A DNA stretch of 64,000 bases from Pholis gunnellus (lineage: Eukaryota > Chordata > Actinopteri > Perciformes > Pholidae), in assembly GCA_910591455.2 (NCBI GenBank), contig OU342807.1, forward strand, positions 4,355,430-4,419,429, read 5' to 3'. This document shows, piece after piece, positions 1 through 10,551 of this stretch. Both the position numbers and the translations under genes were made by a program. How positions within the stretch are numbered: position 1 is the stretch's first letter; the number at the start of each line of letters is the position of its first letter. The notes beneath the pieces are model-generated. The model worked only from the letters and a program-made list of their open reading frames with translations, was not told the origin of the DNA and did not search any database.

Positions 1-2182
1 ACAATGAATTATTCATTCATAATGACATGATGATTTCAGTATTAAATATGTATATTTTATAATAAGCCATGTCAAACATTTACATGCACACATGTATCTC
101 TAGTTAAGGCTTCGGCCGTGTTGGCAAACTTTTATTTTGAAGGCACAATCATTTCATTACCGGTATCACTGTGGCTAACTGGAAATCACTTGACACACCT
201 GAGCGGTGACATCAGCTCCGTTTAGCCCCTCCCACTATCGTCCATATTCTCACATGATTGGCTGATCGGATAAATGACAAGAACATGATCCAATTGGAGA
301 AGAGTGCGAGGTGCGCCTCCAAACTAGCGTTACTACGTTTTGTGTGAAGCAGATTCAAGTTTATGTAACATCATCAGCATGTATTTATTTATTTATTAGC
401 TTAGTTAGATCTTCAGAGTTCACATGAATACAAAATAAATTACCTTCAATAAAACTGGCACCAATGCAACAGTATAATGTATCAGTACTGACCCTTGCTT
501 CTTTTATTTTATTTGAATTATTCTTTTTTTCAAAGATATTTCTATACACTTCCTTCATCTAATGAATGCTACAATAAGAAACATTGCAAAAATGAAATAC
601 AAACAGCTTAACTTGTAGGCTAAGTAAACATTTTCAATGCAGCGTCTTTTCACAGTGTGGTAATAATACTTTTGAATAGGCCACTTCTTCCACTATGGCG
701 TATTAATCATGTTTATCACATAACTGGAATAGACAAAATCACAGTCGCTTCCTTGCAGCTTCCTTGCAGCTTCTACCTCATCATAGCAGCGTTTTGCACA
801 CACTCCACACAGGACCTGTTGTCTGCTCACTGTGTGGTGCTGATTTTGCTTTACTTGACAGTGGCATCCTTAATAGTTAAAAAATATTCATTACTATCAT
901 GAAAATAGTTTGAAAGTGTATAATATCGTTAACTTAACACTGTTAAACTTTTTAAAATGTTTTTATATAATGTTAGAGCTTTAAATATAATATCAAGTGA
1001 CATTCTTTGCAGTTGCACCACCTGATTTACTGGTTGTGCCACCTGACATTTGCAACTTATTTCAAATTAAACAGGCATCTACTAGGACACTAGCATTAGC
1101 TTTTGTTCTTGCTAACAACTTTATACATATACATTTTAAATAGAATAAAGACATTTATGATAAAATAAAAATGTTCTAGATTTACATTGGTTGTACCGCC
1201 CTGACATGGAAAGTGAACCACTCTACCAAAACATAAAATTATATATATTATTTGATTGTACAGAAAATGTATCAAAACTGGATAAGTTTTATAGAATGAA
1301 ATGATATATGACAATTATTTTAAAAGGAAATAGTGGACTCGGACACCAAAATATGCACGTCATGTCATTGACCCATATATATATATTTACATATATTCCA
1401 CCTGGAATGAAACTTGAGAAGCAAAACACGTCTGTGCGTGCGCAGGAGAGGGGCCTTCAGAGCCACACTGTGATGAAAACGTCAGATTTTTCATTCGATG
1501 TGTTGGGAGAAACAAACATTGCCCTCAGCTGTATACCGTCCGTGGGCTGCAAAGGAGAACAGTCCCGCATCACTAAAATGTTGCTCTGTGTGCGAGTCGA
1601 GCCTCACTTCAAAGCAAACGGCTTTTAAGTTAAGCAGATATGACACGGCATGCCACATTAAGAATGAGCAATTGTCCACTTTCTTGGCGTGTGTGCAAAC
1701 ACTTTGGGATATGCAAACTGTCCTCTGCCGGCACTGGGATGTGTAAATACATCGTTTTCATTTTAAGCTCTTTGGAGTGAGGGATGTAGGGAAAACAATG
1801 GCAACTACATTTATTTTCTTTCTTGATCTGATAAAGTAGAATAACCACAGTAGGCCCATACATTTGTTTTTCACAAATCCTAAACTTCACATCATTCCCT
1901 TTATATTCTGCAGTGATTGCTCTACAGCAAAAACACGAGCTCTCCCTCAATTGAGTTTTGTAATGCACAGTGAACATCACTGCAGAACAGCGTGCTCTCA
2001 ATCATGGGAGGTCGTGACACTTGTTTTTTAGGTGCTCTCAATATTCACCGTCTGGATGAGGTAGCAAGCCGCAATTACAGCTGTAAACTGTTGATACTTC
2101 CAGCCTGCGTCACTAGTAATCCTGCAGTTTTCTGCAGCTTCACTGAGAGTACATTGACACTGCTAAAAGTGATCCCTTAGAG
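1..2182. other. AT-rich intergenic sequence
   Basis: No gene is recognised. Short frames on both strands lack domains or splice context. AT-rich stretches and isolated TATATA runs dominate. Confidence 0.6.
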
Positions 2183-2235
2183 CAGGGATTCCCAAAGTGT
2201 GGTGCGCGCACCCCCTGCCTCTAGAAACGTTTAGG
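2183..2235 (+). mobile_element. hAT-like element terminus (fragment)
   Basis: CAGGGATTCCCAAAGTGTGG resembles the CAGNGNTTCCCAAAC-type terminal repeats of hAT nonautonomous elements and is followed by a CG-rich GCGCGCACCCC stretch. I could not find the opposite end, so this may be a solitary remnant. Confidence 0.35.
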
Positions 2236-3477
2236 ATCGAAGATGGAACATAAAAATGCATGACAGCAGAGGAATGGAAGCAGAGATTATACTACATGGA
2301 TTTATTCATCAAATATTTCATTTTGTTATTGAAGCTGTTTTGACAAAAACGAGTAAATAGATTATTTTAAATTACCTCTCATCTTGTGAGGAAAGAGCCT
2401 GTAAGATGTTCAAATCAGGGAGTGTTGTTTTGATTAACTACAGCTGTCACAATTTAAACAGATGTAAATATGACACAACAAGACTATAGTGTGACCACAG
2501 CAATAATACATAGATAGCAGTAGTAGGAACAGCAATAAGAGAAACACAAGACTGTTATGCTAAATACATGTGTTTGATGTGATATATTACAGCAGGAGGA
2601 CAGAAGGATTGATTGGGCCTCCAATTTGTTTTGTCGTTTTGGTAAGAAACACCGAATGTAAACATAGCTTTTGTTTGCAAGAACCTTTGCAATGAATAGA
2701 AGAAACAACACTTTTCGAACTGATCATGAGTTTCTTTTTCAGGAAGTTCCTTTGCATAAATCAGTGCAGACCTGGTCTTGCTCGTCCACACTCTGGGCAG
2801 TTTGACATGGTGTCCAACCAGCCCCCCCTTCTAGTCTTTACCACAACAACGTTAAATCCACATTCATTATTGTTTTACCAGACTGGCTGTACAGTTTGAA
2901 GTCTGAGTAATTGAGTTTTTAATGTACAAGTTCTAAATTCTACAACACTTCTTTGCACCCAGATTGTTTATCAACCTGCTTACACTGTCGGCTCCCATCT
3001 GCATCTAACATCTTTGTGACGTCAAACCTGTAACAACATCCCTGATTTAAATGAAGTGTAGTGGAAATAAATTGATATGAATCCAGAGCAGTCAGGCGGA
3101 ATAATTGGAACAGAAAACTGTTGTGTCGTGATTCGTGAATCGCGCTGGACGCGCCGGAGGGGGCGTGGCTTATCGGCCTGAAAGCTGTTCAACTGTCCGC
3201 CATCAACCGTAGAAAAACAGCCTCTATTTCGGCTCAGTACGTGTTGTGGAAGTCCCAGATATCACAGGGAACTAAACGCCGTCATGTCTGGTTCATAACA
3301 TAGTCCGGAGGAGCTCCGTGGATTTCATCGAGCTCACTGTGTCTAGCGAGCCACACGTCGGCTGTTTACTACAGCTGTATGAACACAAAATAAACTGACA
3401 TGGCTGAACAAGAGCCATGTACATTATATAGCCCAAAACTGAATGCTCTGCTATACCAAATTGTGAGAAAACAGAAA
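2236..3477. other. Intergenic sequence upstream of map1lc3c
   Basis: No gene is seen. A CpG-containing patch at 3125-3200 includes a small inverted repeat (GATTC-GT-GAATC) and GGGGGCGTGGC, a GC-box/KLF-like word. It could be distal promoter sequence. Confidence 0.5.
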
Positions 3478-3640
3478 ATCTAGAAAAAAGTATTTCCTAT
3501 ATTTTAAATACAAAATACATGTATTTTGTTACATTTTCTGGGACCAGTATTTTGTATTTTGAATTTTGTTGTAATACATTTATTTGGGGGTATTTTGTAT
3601 CAAAATACATTTTGATGCATCTCTGCGTATGGGGCAGTGG
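3478..3640. repeat. AT-rich palindromic repeat upstream of map1lc3c
   Basis: A perfect 20-bp palindrome occupies 3510-3529 (centre ACATGT). It is followed by several copies of TATTTTGTAT and its complement through 3618. The arrangement resembles a short teleost palindromic interspersed repeat that begins about 260 bp before the map1lc3c start codon. Confidence 0.55.
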
Positions 3641-3900
3641 TGAGTGGTGCTCAGCCCGGCGGCCACCCTGTGTGTGTGTGTGTGTGTGTCTCAAAACTCG
3701 ATTAAACCTCGCGGATGATTCCTCCTGCGGCCATGTGCTAATCAGCTGATGCGCCACAGCCGCCTCTCCTCCCTATTTAACTCCTGCTCAGTTCACACCA
3801 CAAGTTCAACCAGCTCTGTCGCTCTCTGCTGCCGCTTCCTCCGTCACACGCGCACACACACACACGCGCACACACACACAAGGGTTCAAACACACATAGC
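3640..3900 (+). promoter_or_regulatory. map1lc3c: Proximal promoter and 5' leader of map1lc3c
   Basis: A TATA-like element (TATTTAA) lies at 3774-3780, about 120 bp upstream of the ATG. A CAGCTG E-box lies at 3744-3749. The leader between them and the ATG contains short CA runs at 3853-3895. The assignment rests on position and the TATA-like sequence; the transcription start is inferred. Confidence 0.5.
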
Positions 3901-3961
3901 ATGCCTCCGTTTGACAAAACCCAGGTGCAGAACAAACCGTTCAAACAGAGGAAGAGCTTCG
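3901..3961 (+). CDS. map1lc3c: map1lc3c coding exon 1
   Basis: This exon encodes residues 1-20 plus the first base of codon 21. The donor is GTAAAT at 3962. Intron 1 is only 83 bp, ending in a pyrimidine-rich tract and GCAG at 4041-4044. Confidence 0.93.
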
Positions 3962-4654
3962 GTAAATGCCTCACACACGAGAGTAATGTGATGGGGAGAT
4001 TGGAAACTTAAACTAATTGATGTGTTCTTTTTCTTCCTGTGCAGCTATAAGGAAACAAGAAGTGGCGGGGATCAGGTCGAAGTTCCCCAACAAAATCCCG
4101 GTAAGTTTGCCGTGAAACTCTCATAATTAACCGGTAAGTCCTTTTGATTTAAAGTGTCCTCTCCGGTTTCACTAACGGATGCTTTCTCGCAGGTTATAAT
4201 TGAACGGTACGAGAGGGAGAAGTATCTTCCTCCGCTGGATAAAACCAAGTTCCTGGTGCCCCATGAACTCACCATGACTCAGTTTGTCACCATCATCAGG
4301 TAAAGTTCACCTCGTGTTTGGAAGTCCAAACGATTATTATAAGAGATCACTTATGTCAGACTTTAAATGTGCTAAAGGATCGCGACTATTGGGAGTCTGA
4401 CTACTTGCTGGAGCAGAGCTACGATAGAGAACAGGGTGACATTAAGTTTATATAGTTCATTGGAGTGGTGGAACACAGTGTATAGTGATTGTCTTTAGTA
4501 TCGATTAACGTGGTGGTCATTTGCTTGATGGGTAGAAAATGGTGGAAATAAATGACTGAAAATGATTTCCTAAAAACTTTGTTCAACCAAACGCTCCGAA
4601 ATTCAAAACTTGAGTTAATTATCGTAACACCAAAAAGAATCCGCACAATTTATG

Positions 4655-4688
<34 letters not shown>

Positions 4689-6202
4689 GCTTAATAAAAT
4701 TAATCAATTCAAGTTTGGCCAATTTTATTGTGAGGTCCAGAATATAGTCTGGAAAATGTATTTTCTATCTTTAAAGCTACTTTAGGGGGTAAAGTCTTAA
4801 AACAAGGATTATTTTTAAAGAAAAGTTTTTATTTGCTGTAAAAAAAAAATCAAGGCTGCTAATTCACACAACTTGTACTGCGTGAAAACATTTACTAAAA
4901 GATCTGTTGGAGTTCTGCAGGACTGGTCTATTTTCTAATTTAAAAAAAAGTCACCAAACTTCATTATGAAAGTCTTTAGTTCCTGAGAAGCTTCTTGTTG
5001 GTCATGATTACGCAGCAGAAACAGTCAGTCCCCGTTTGTCTTCACACAAACTGTCACTTTGAGTCCTAAAGTCTTTTAAACGAGTCAAACAGCCAGTGAG
5101 ACGCAGGATATTTTAACCAGCTTGTTAACTGAAGCCTTCATGGGTCGACATCATCATTGTTTGCATGAAGTGCTCATTCAAAGAACCGCTGGCTACTTAA
5201 AGACTTTAACCTGCTTCAGTTTGGAGGATCGGCTTCAGATTCTTGTTTTTAATAAGTTTCTTTGAGTCTCTTCCATAGCGACTATGATCTGGACGGATGA
5301 ATGTTGAGGACTATAGTCGTTCTCAGCCTCTTCCAGAGTCTTTGAATCTCTTCAGTTGTGTTGCTTCCTCATTTTGTCAGTCATGATTACACAGCAGAAA
5401 CTCAACAGGAGTTACTTTCCTCTGCTTCAGTAAAAGTGTCCACAGACACGAGTCAGATGGCTGTTCCACAATCAGTAGGAGCTCGTGGTTCAATTATAGC
5501 AATTAAGTAATCTGGCTAAACTGTAATAGTTGCAGTGCCATTGCATAAGTAACAGATGTGTGGTTTCATTGAGCATCGCACAAGACCGTGTCCTAAATCA
5601 ATAAGGCATGCTAATAGTGCGCCGTTTGTACTTTACACGTCTTCTTTCTTCTACTAGGTTTTGTACAGCACTTGTTTGTTTTTTTTGACATGTTTCTGGG
5701 GTTTTTAAAGTTGTAGAGCAGTGCCTCATGTCTTTGTGCAATGCATTGTGGGACAGTGCGGGGCCCACTGTTTTTGAAAGTCTGCATACCAACATTCCTG
5801 TGTAGGTGTTTGTCACTTCTCCAAATGTGTACCGCAACAAATTTGGTGCTCAGAATTAAGAATGGAACTTGGTCACAGCTGACGTCTGCGGCCGAAGGAG
5901 CTGGATAATAAACAATAGTGGATCCACATTTTTAGTGCTGAGCCAGCGTCTCACGTGGGAGCTGCAGGTATGCGACGCCGCTAACCGTCTGCAGGTCCGT
6001 CGCCCCATTAATGTCCGCTCTTTGTCTTCTGTCCCTCAGGAACAGGATGGCTCTGCTGCCGTCTCAGGCCTTCTACCTGCTCATCAACAACAACGGGCTG
6101 GCCAGCATGTCTCTCACCATGGCTCAGGTGTACAAAGAGCACCAGGACGAGGACGGCTTCCTCTACATGACCTACGCCTCGCAGGAGATGTTCGGACACT
6201 GA
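3901..6202 (+). CDS. map1lc3c: Microtubule-associated protein 1 light chain 3 C (LC3C), ATG8-family autophagy modifier, 4 coding exons
   Basis: Joined exons 3901-3961, 4045-4100, 4193-4299 and 6040-6202 give 387 nt (128 residues plus stop), all with GT-AG introns. ATG8 proteins are cleaved by ATG4 to expose a C-terminal glycine, conjugated to phosphatidylethanolamine by ATG7/ATG3/ATG12-ATG5, and bind LIR-containing cargo receptors on the autophagosome membrane. The N-terminus (MPPFDKTQVQNKPFKQRKSF) matches the LC3C type, with the FKQRKS stretch at residues 14-19. The ubiquitin-like core follows: RSKFPNKIPVIIERY at 31-45, LPPLDKTKFLVP at 51-62, and the C-terminal YMTYASQEMFGH at 117-128. G127 is the expected lipidation site, leaving only His128 to remove; human LC3C carries a tail of about 20 residues there. 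ATG 3901 is chosen because it starts the conserved MPP motif and opens the exon 1 frame. LC3A/B are less likely because of the N-terminus. The family call is essentially certain and the C subtype is strong. Confidence 0.95.
4045..4100 (+). CDS. map1lc3c: map1lc3c coding exon 2
   Basis: This exon encodes residues 21-39 (AIRKQEVAGIRSKFPNKIP). The donor is a consensus GTAAGT at 4101. Intron 2 is 92 bp and ends in TCGCAG at 4187-4192. Confidence 0.93.
4193..4299 (+). CDS. map1lc3c: map1lc3c coding exon 3
   Basis: This exon encodes residues 40-74 plus two bases of the Arg75 codon, including the LDKTKFLVP strand that lines the LIR-docking surface in ATG8 proteins. The donor is GTAAAG at 4300. Confidence 0.93.
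4300..6039 (+). other. map1lc3c: map1lc3c intron 3
   Basis: At 1,740 bp this is the only large intron in the gene. It holds a run of about 28 T at 4658-4685. It also holds two related segments around 4999-5100 and 5380-5470 that share a near-identical core (CATGATTAC followed by CAGCAGAAAC), which suggests an old internal duplication. A CACGTG E-box lies at 5952-5957, about 80 bp before exon 4. No other exon is visible inside it. Confidence 0.85.
6040..6202 (+). CDS. map1lc3c: map1lc3c coding exon 4 with stop
   Basis: The exon opens after a CCTCAG acceptor at 6034-6039, completes Arg75, and encodes NRMALLPSQAFYLLINNN through to FGH and TGA at 6200-6202. Human LC3C has SLVS at residues 93-96, where Ser93 and Ser96 are reported TBK1 phosphorylation sites. 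This protein has GLAS at 94-97, so only the second serine is kept. Confidence 0.94.
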
Positions 6203-6360
6203 CGCCGCTTTTAGATTTTATAGTATTAAAAGGCTGCAGGCCTCCGTATCTGCTGTAAATAGAAAAATATTATGTATATATTGTAATATTTGTTGATTAT
6301 GTTAATTGTGAAAGCTGGATTTTAATTAAAGTATGTGGATCCAATAAATCTTATGAATAG
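6203..6360 (+). terminator. map1lc3c: map1lc3c 3' UTR and polyadenylation signal
   Basis: A canonical AATAAA at 6343-6348 lies 141 bp after the stop codon, in an AT-rich context. This implies a short 3' UTR of roughly 160 bp. Cleavage probably occurs near 6360. Confidence 0.75.
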
Positions 6361-8129
6361 TGAATTGATGCAGTCTGACTTCTTCTTTTAAAGAAATGGT
6401 CAAGGCCCCAACTGCTCCGGTTGATTACGTCCAAGACATTGCACATTTTCTGGAATTCAGTTTATCTAAGAAAATAGTGCATTGTCTTATCAAATATGAG
6501 CGCATTTGCAGACATTCCCAGAATGGAAAATGCAACCTTGAATAAGGCCTGCTTCAAAATTCTTGTTTCATGTTGACGTTAAAGTGTCGAGGGTTTCTAA
6601 AGAGGCCACGTTGAAGATCTTTATCTCTCCATAAATCAGTCTACTATAAAAAACACGTTTTCAGTTTTTTTTTTAGATAATGTTCATAAATCGTGCTGTA
6701 TTTGATGGATGAATGAAAACCTGCAGAAAGATGAGACTGAAACTAAAGTTAGGTGGATGTAAATGATACTGAAGTGGAGATTTCTGACTCAGTCTGAGGA
6801 GAAAACTAATTCAGAGAACTACCTTTGAAGAAGTTATAAAATTACATTTTAAAAACTCTGAACAGGGTAAAAGACTAACTAGACATTACCATGAAACTAC
6901 CATTTGTTTACTTAAGACTTATTTTTTGTATTAAGTTTCCTAAAATGAGGTGTCTTATCTTTAATAAAGCTGTTTTAGCAGTTGGTGTTTTCAGCAAACC
7001 TAGTTTTAGTTTTTTTTTTTCATGTGTTCCTAACAGCTCAAAAGATTATTAAATAATTAAGGTATAATTCAAACCAGACAAGCATGCTGTCATCCATAAA
7101 AGCCACACAGAACATGTGACCTTGATAATTGTTCAATCTTTGTTAGTATGAGTCCACACACCTTCTCTTACTGTATTTGATGAGGAAAACGAGCTGTAAT
7201 GGTTAGTCTAGTTGTAGTAATGGAGGAAGTATTGCAGCGCACTTCAATCTTCCCATGAAGTGATTATTTATTCTGCCTCTGCACTAGATGGCAGCAGCGA
7301 TCTACTGACTCCTTCAGTTGAGCCTTCATTCAGATCTCTGAGATGAAGTAAAACTATTATGGTCTGTTGGAGAACATGATTGATGACCAGGTTTATCTGA
7401 GCTACATCAGCTCTCACTCAGAGGATAAGATGATAATCTCTCTCTACATTATCTACATTATCTCACTGACTGACTCACGTGTAGCTTTATTTTGGTGAAC
7501 ATGTTTCAGGGAATGATTGTTTTCTGGTGAACACAAAAATGTTTCTAATTATAAAATCGGACATAAAAAAAATGCAACAGATCTTTTTCTTTGATTTTAA
7601 AGTAAATCAGATCACACAACGTCCACGCAGAGGCGCCCTCTTCCTCGCTCTCTTCTTCATCTGTTCGTGCAGTGATTAAGTCGTTACTTCCTTCTTTACT
7701 AGATTTCATTACAGACGTCATTAGAGGAGTTGACGAGAGTGTTTTTTTTTCCTGGATCTCACTTGTTAGTTTATGGTCCATTAATTGTAATTGAATTAAC
7801 AAAACTGATTACGTCCACTGAATCTCCACCAACTGCTTAACCGAGGAGGAAACACAGACTCATCAGTCTGCCACCATACAGTTTATAGAGCAGTTCAGAC
7901 TGAGTCCTTTTCAATGATTTCTAATCGGTTCAGATTTTAACATTTGTAAGAAATAATCAATAGTGAGGCACGAAATAACTGCGTCTCTATTTTTAGAGTA
8001 GCTGCGTAATACAAGTTTATATATATATATATACATATATACATATATGCAGTTTAAAGTGCTTTTACAGGTGAAGGTGTATTTCTGTTAACTGTTAGTC
8101 AAACACATCGTCAAAACAATAAAAGTGAA
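6361..8129. other. Intergenic sequence downstream of map1lc3c
   Basis: AT-rich sequence with short A/T homopolymers and a TATATA/CATATA run at 8020-8047. No gene or clear repeat family is recognised. Confidence 0.55.
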
Positions 8130-8386
8130 CAAACTGGGTCAAAATTAAAATGTTTGGTTTGTGACCAAATACCTGCAGAACTAATGACGTTCCCATCAGC
8201 CTCAGTTAAGATGGTAAACCGGATAGACATCATACCTTTACATTATATTATACCTAAACATCAGCGGGCACGGCAAGCTCAGCCTCACAGAGCTGTTAGT
8301 GTGACTAAGGTTTCATCAGCCATAATCACCGTTGTGTTACCTCATGCGGTGATAACCTCTGGTTCTGCTGAGAAGCCGATGCAGAA
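8130..8386 (+). repeat. Teleost interspersed repeat family A (copy 1)
   Basis: The segment around GTTTGTGACCAAATACCTGCAGAACTAATGACGTTCCCATCAGCCTC matches a repeat I recognise from many fish genomes. Parts of the same family recur at 13300-13450 (-), 30290-30560 (-), 37880-38110 (+), 43780-44000 (-) and 46550-46790 (+). It abuts a second repeat at 8387. Confidence 0.5.
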
Positions 8387-8675
8387 GTGTCTTAAAACTA
8401 CCATTCTCTCTACTGACCAGTAGGGGGCGACTCCTCTGGTTGCAAAAAGAAGTCAGATTGTGTAGAAGTCTATGAGAAAATGACTCTACTTCTAACCTGA
8501 TTTATTACCTCAGTAAATATTGTAAACATGAGTTTATGGTCTCAATCTCTAGTTTCAAGTCTTTTTCAATACAGCATGATGTTCATTTAGTAAATTATGA
8601 TTAATTTAGAGTCAAACAGACCATAAAGCAGAGTATGATTTAGGGGCGGGGCTACCTTGTGATTGACAGGTTGCT
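8387..8675 (+). repeat. Teleost interspersed repeat family B (copy 1)
   Basis: This copy runs from GTGTCTTAAAAC through AGGGGGCGACTCCTCTGG to GGGGCGGGGCTACCTTGTG and GATTGACAGG. It aligns by eye over most of its length with the inverted copy at 28883-29259, with only scattered differences and small gaps. It lacks the terminal GTAGACTGTAC seen in that copy. Confidence 0.65.
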
Positions 8676-8984
8676 GGTGCTATCAGAGCCATATACGATG
8701 TCTCTACGTCACTCCTCCACATTCCAAATATGGTAACTTCTGTTCGTCGGTTTCGAAGTATCCAACTGAAAAACCCAGCTCAGCTTCAAAAGTTGCTAAA
8801 TTTAGCGAGAAATTCGCCAAGTCGGCAACATCGACAGCCCGTCCCTTCAGGCCTCCCTCTGAAGCCACTCCCCTCAAAATTAACATTATGAACGTAAACA
8901 ACTAACATGGGTATTGTTCAAGTATCCTCATTCATCGGGTTGTGTAATATCTTTGCAAAAGTTACTTCTCATTTTTTGTGCGTT

Positions 8985-9115
8985 TTCCTACGAAAGTCAG
9001 CAACACATGTCAATGCATGCATACGGCCTTCCGTCTTCACAGACACTAATCAGTTAGCTGTAGGCAACATAACTACTTAGTTGTTTGGGTTAAAATAACC
9101 ACAGACGTGCTACTT
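8985..9115 (+). repeat. GGTTTAGGCAACA-type degenerate repeat (copy 1)
   Basis: The segment shares with 16255-16400 the order CAGCAACACATGTCAAT, then TTCCGTCTTCACAG, then GGCAACATAAC. It therefore appears to be a shorter copy of the same family. Confidence 0.5.
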
Positions 9116-9639
9116 TAAGCACTTGTTCTGCAGCTCTGAACACACAAACTATTCGTTTGTTTGGGAGGGACGATGACGTCTTTTCTTGTTCCCGTCGAGG
9201 TTGAATACATTTAATGCTAAGTTGCTTTGGACAGAATTGTTTGCCAAATGTTCCGTTGCTTAAATCATTGGCGCATTTTGTGATCTTTGCATGTCACTTG
9301 TGTGGTGCTTTTTACAGTTTTTCATGTCCAATGTAGACAGAAGACAGAACCTTGAAATTAGCTTTAACTCAGCAGCAGTGAAGCTCGATTACTTTCCTTT
9401 TGTTATCTAAACTCCTTTCTGTGCAGATCTCCCGCTTTATGCATTCTTTAAAAAGACACCGAAAGCACAATAAAAAGCTAATTGGTTTTTAGTGGTCTTG
9501 TGTTATTCTATCAGCAGCGTCAACACAGGTTGAATAAAGGAGAAAACGCACGCAGCAGAGCGGATGAACTGACCGATCCGTGTCAGAGGGTTAGTTCAAG
9601 CAAAAGCGGTGTTTTGTTTCAGAGAGGAACTTGGTGTGA

Positions 9640-9900
9640 TGGAGTCGGAGGTTCTGCTTAATGTCCCGCAGCAATCAGCCGGTGACCGCGGGCCTCTGGA
9701 AAAGCCAATCGCTGCAGTTAATGAAGCCTGTTGTTGTGCAGCTGTAATGGTCCCAACTTCACACAGACTCATTACGCCTGTCTGAATCCACTCTCGTTTG
9801 GGAAATGGGTTTTTGTCTTACTCATCAATTAACAGCGCTGGGAGCCTCTGGAGTTTACAGGGGAGGAAATCGGGGAGTGTAAACTTGTACATTAGAGACT
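9640..9900. promoter_or_regulatory. Repeat-poor block with homeodomain-type words, candidate regulatory element
   Basis: CAATCAGCC, AGCCAATCGC, two GTTAATG/CAGTTAATG words, CTCATTACGC and CATCAATTAACAG lie within about 200 bp in mixed GC content. No coding potential is seen. Function is inferred from motif clustering only. Confidence 0.25.
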
Positions 9901-10087
9901 TTTATTCTTTTACTTCCCAAAGTCAGTGAAGCCTGCAGAGCATCAATCTATGACTTTGTAACTGGTAATACCATCCATTTAGTCCAAAGTCCCATGGTGA
10001 TACTGAAGCATTCAATCAAATAATCAAAAGATGGAAAGCATATTATCATAAATGAGCTTCATCTCACAACGTCAGTCGTGGAAATGA

Positions 10088-10213
10088 ACTAAATACATTT
10101 ACTCAAGTACTACTTACATACAATTTACTTGAGTATTTCTATTTTATACTACTCACTACTGTGACTTTACTGAATCGCAGATATTTTACGATTCACTGCA
10201 TCACATTTATTTG
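10088..10213 (-). repeat. TACTTNAGTA repeat family C (copy 1)
   Basis: ACATTTACTCAAGTACTACTT and ACTTGAGTATTTCTATTTTA are hallmarks of a very abundant teleost repeat. Other copies are at 20983-21204, 36339-36535, 53082-53400 and 61376-61745. Confidence 0.6.
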
Positions 10214-10457
10214 GAACTTTTGTGAATTCAGATTAATAATATAAAAATATAATCAACAAATAAATGATGATGCAAGGAATGAATGACTGAGGTCTTGTCC
10301 TCACGGTGAGGTTTGGTCCCTTCGAGCTGCACAGACAGACACAATGTAACGACAGAGGAAGTCTCCAACACATTTATTGACATTAGAGTCACGTCGTCAG
10401 CAGCCCATGAAGACGGTAACAGAAAGTGCGTGAAGAGCATCTTAATACTGCAGCTGT

Positions 10458-10459
<2 letters not shown>

Positions 10460-10550
<91 letters not shown>
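10460..10550. repeat. (AC)n microsatellite, 91 bp
   Basis: Uninterrupted CA dinucleotides run through the whole interval. Confidence 0.98.
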
Positions 10551-10551
<1 letters not shown>

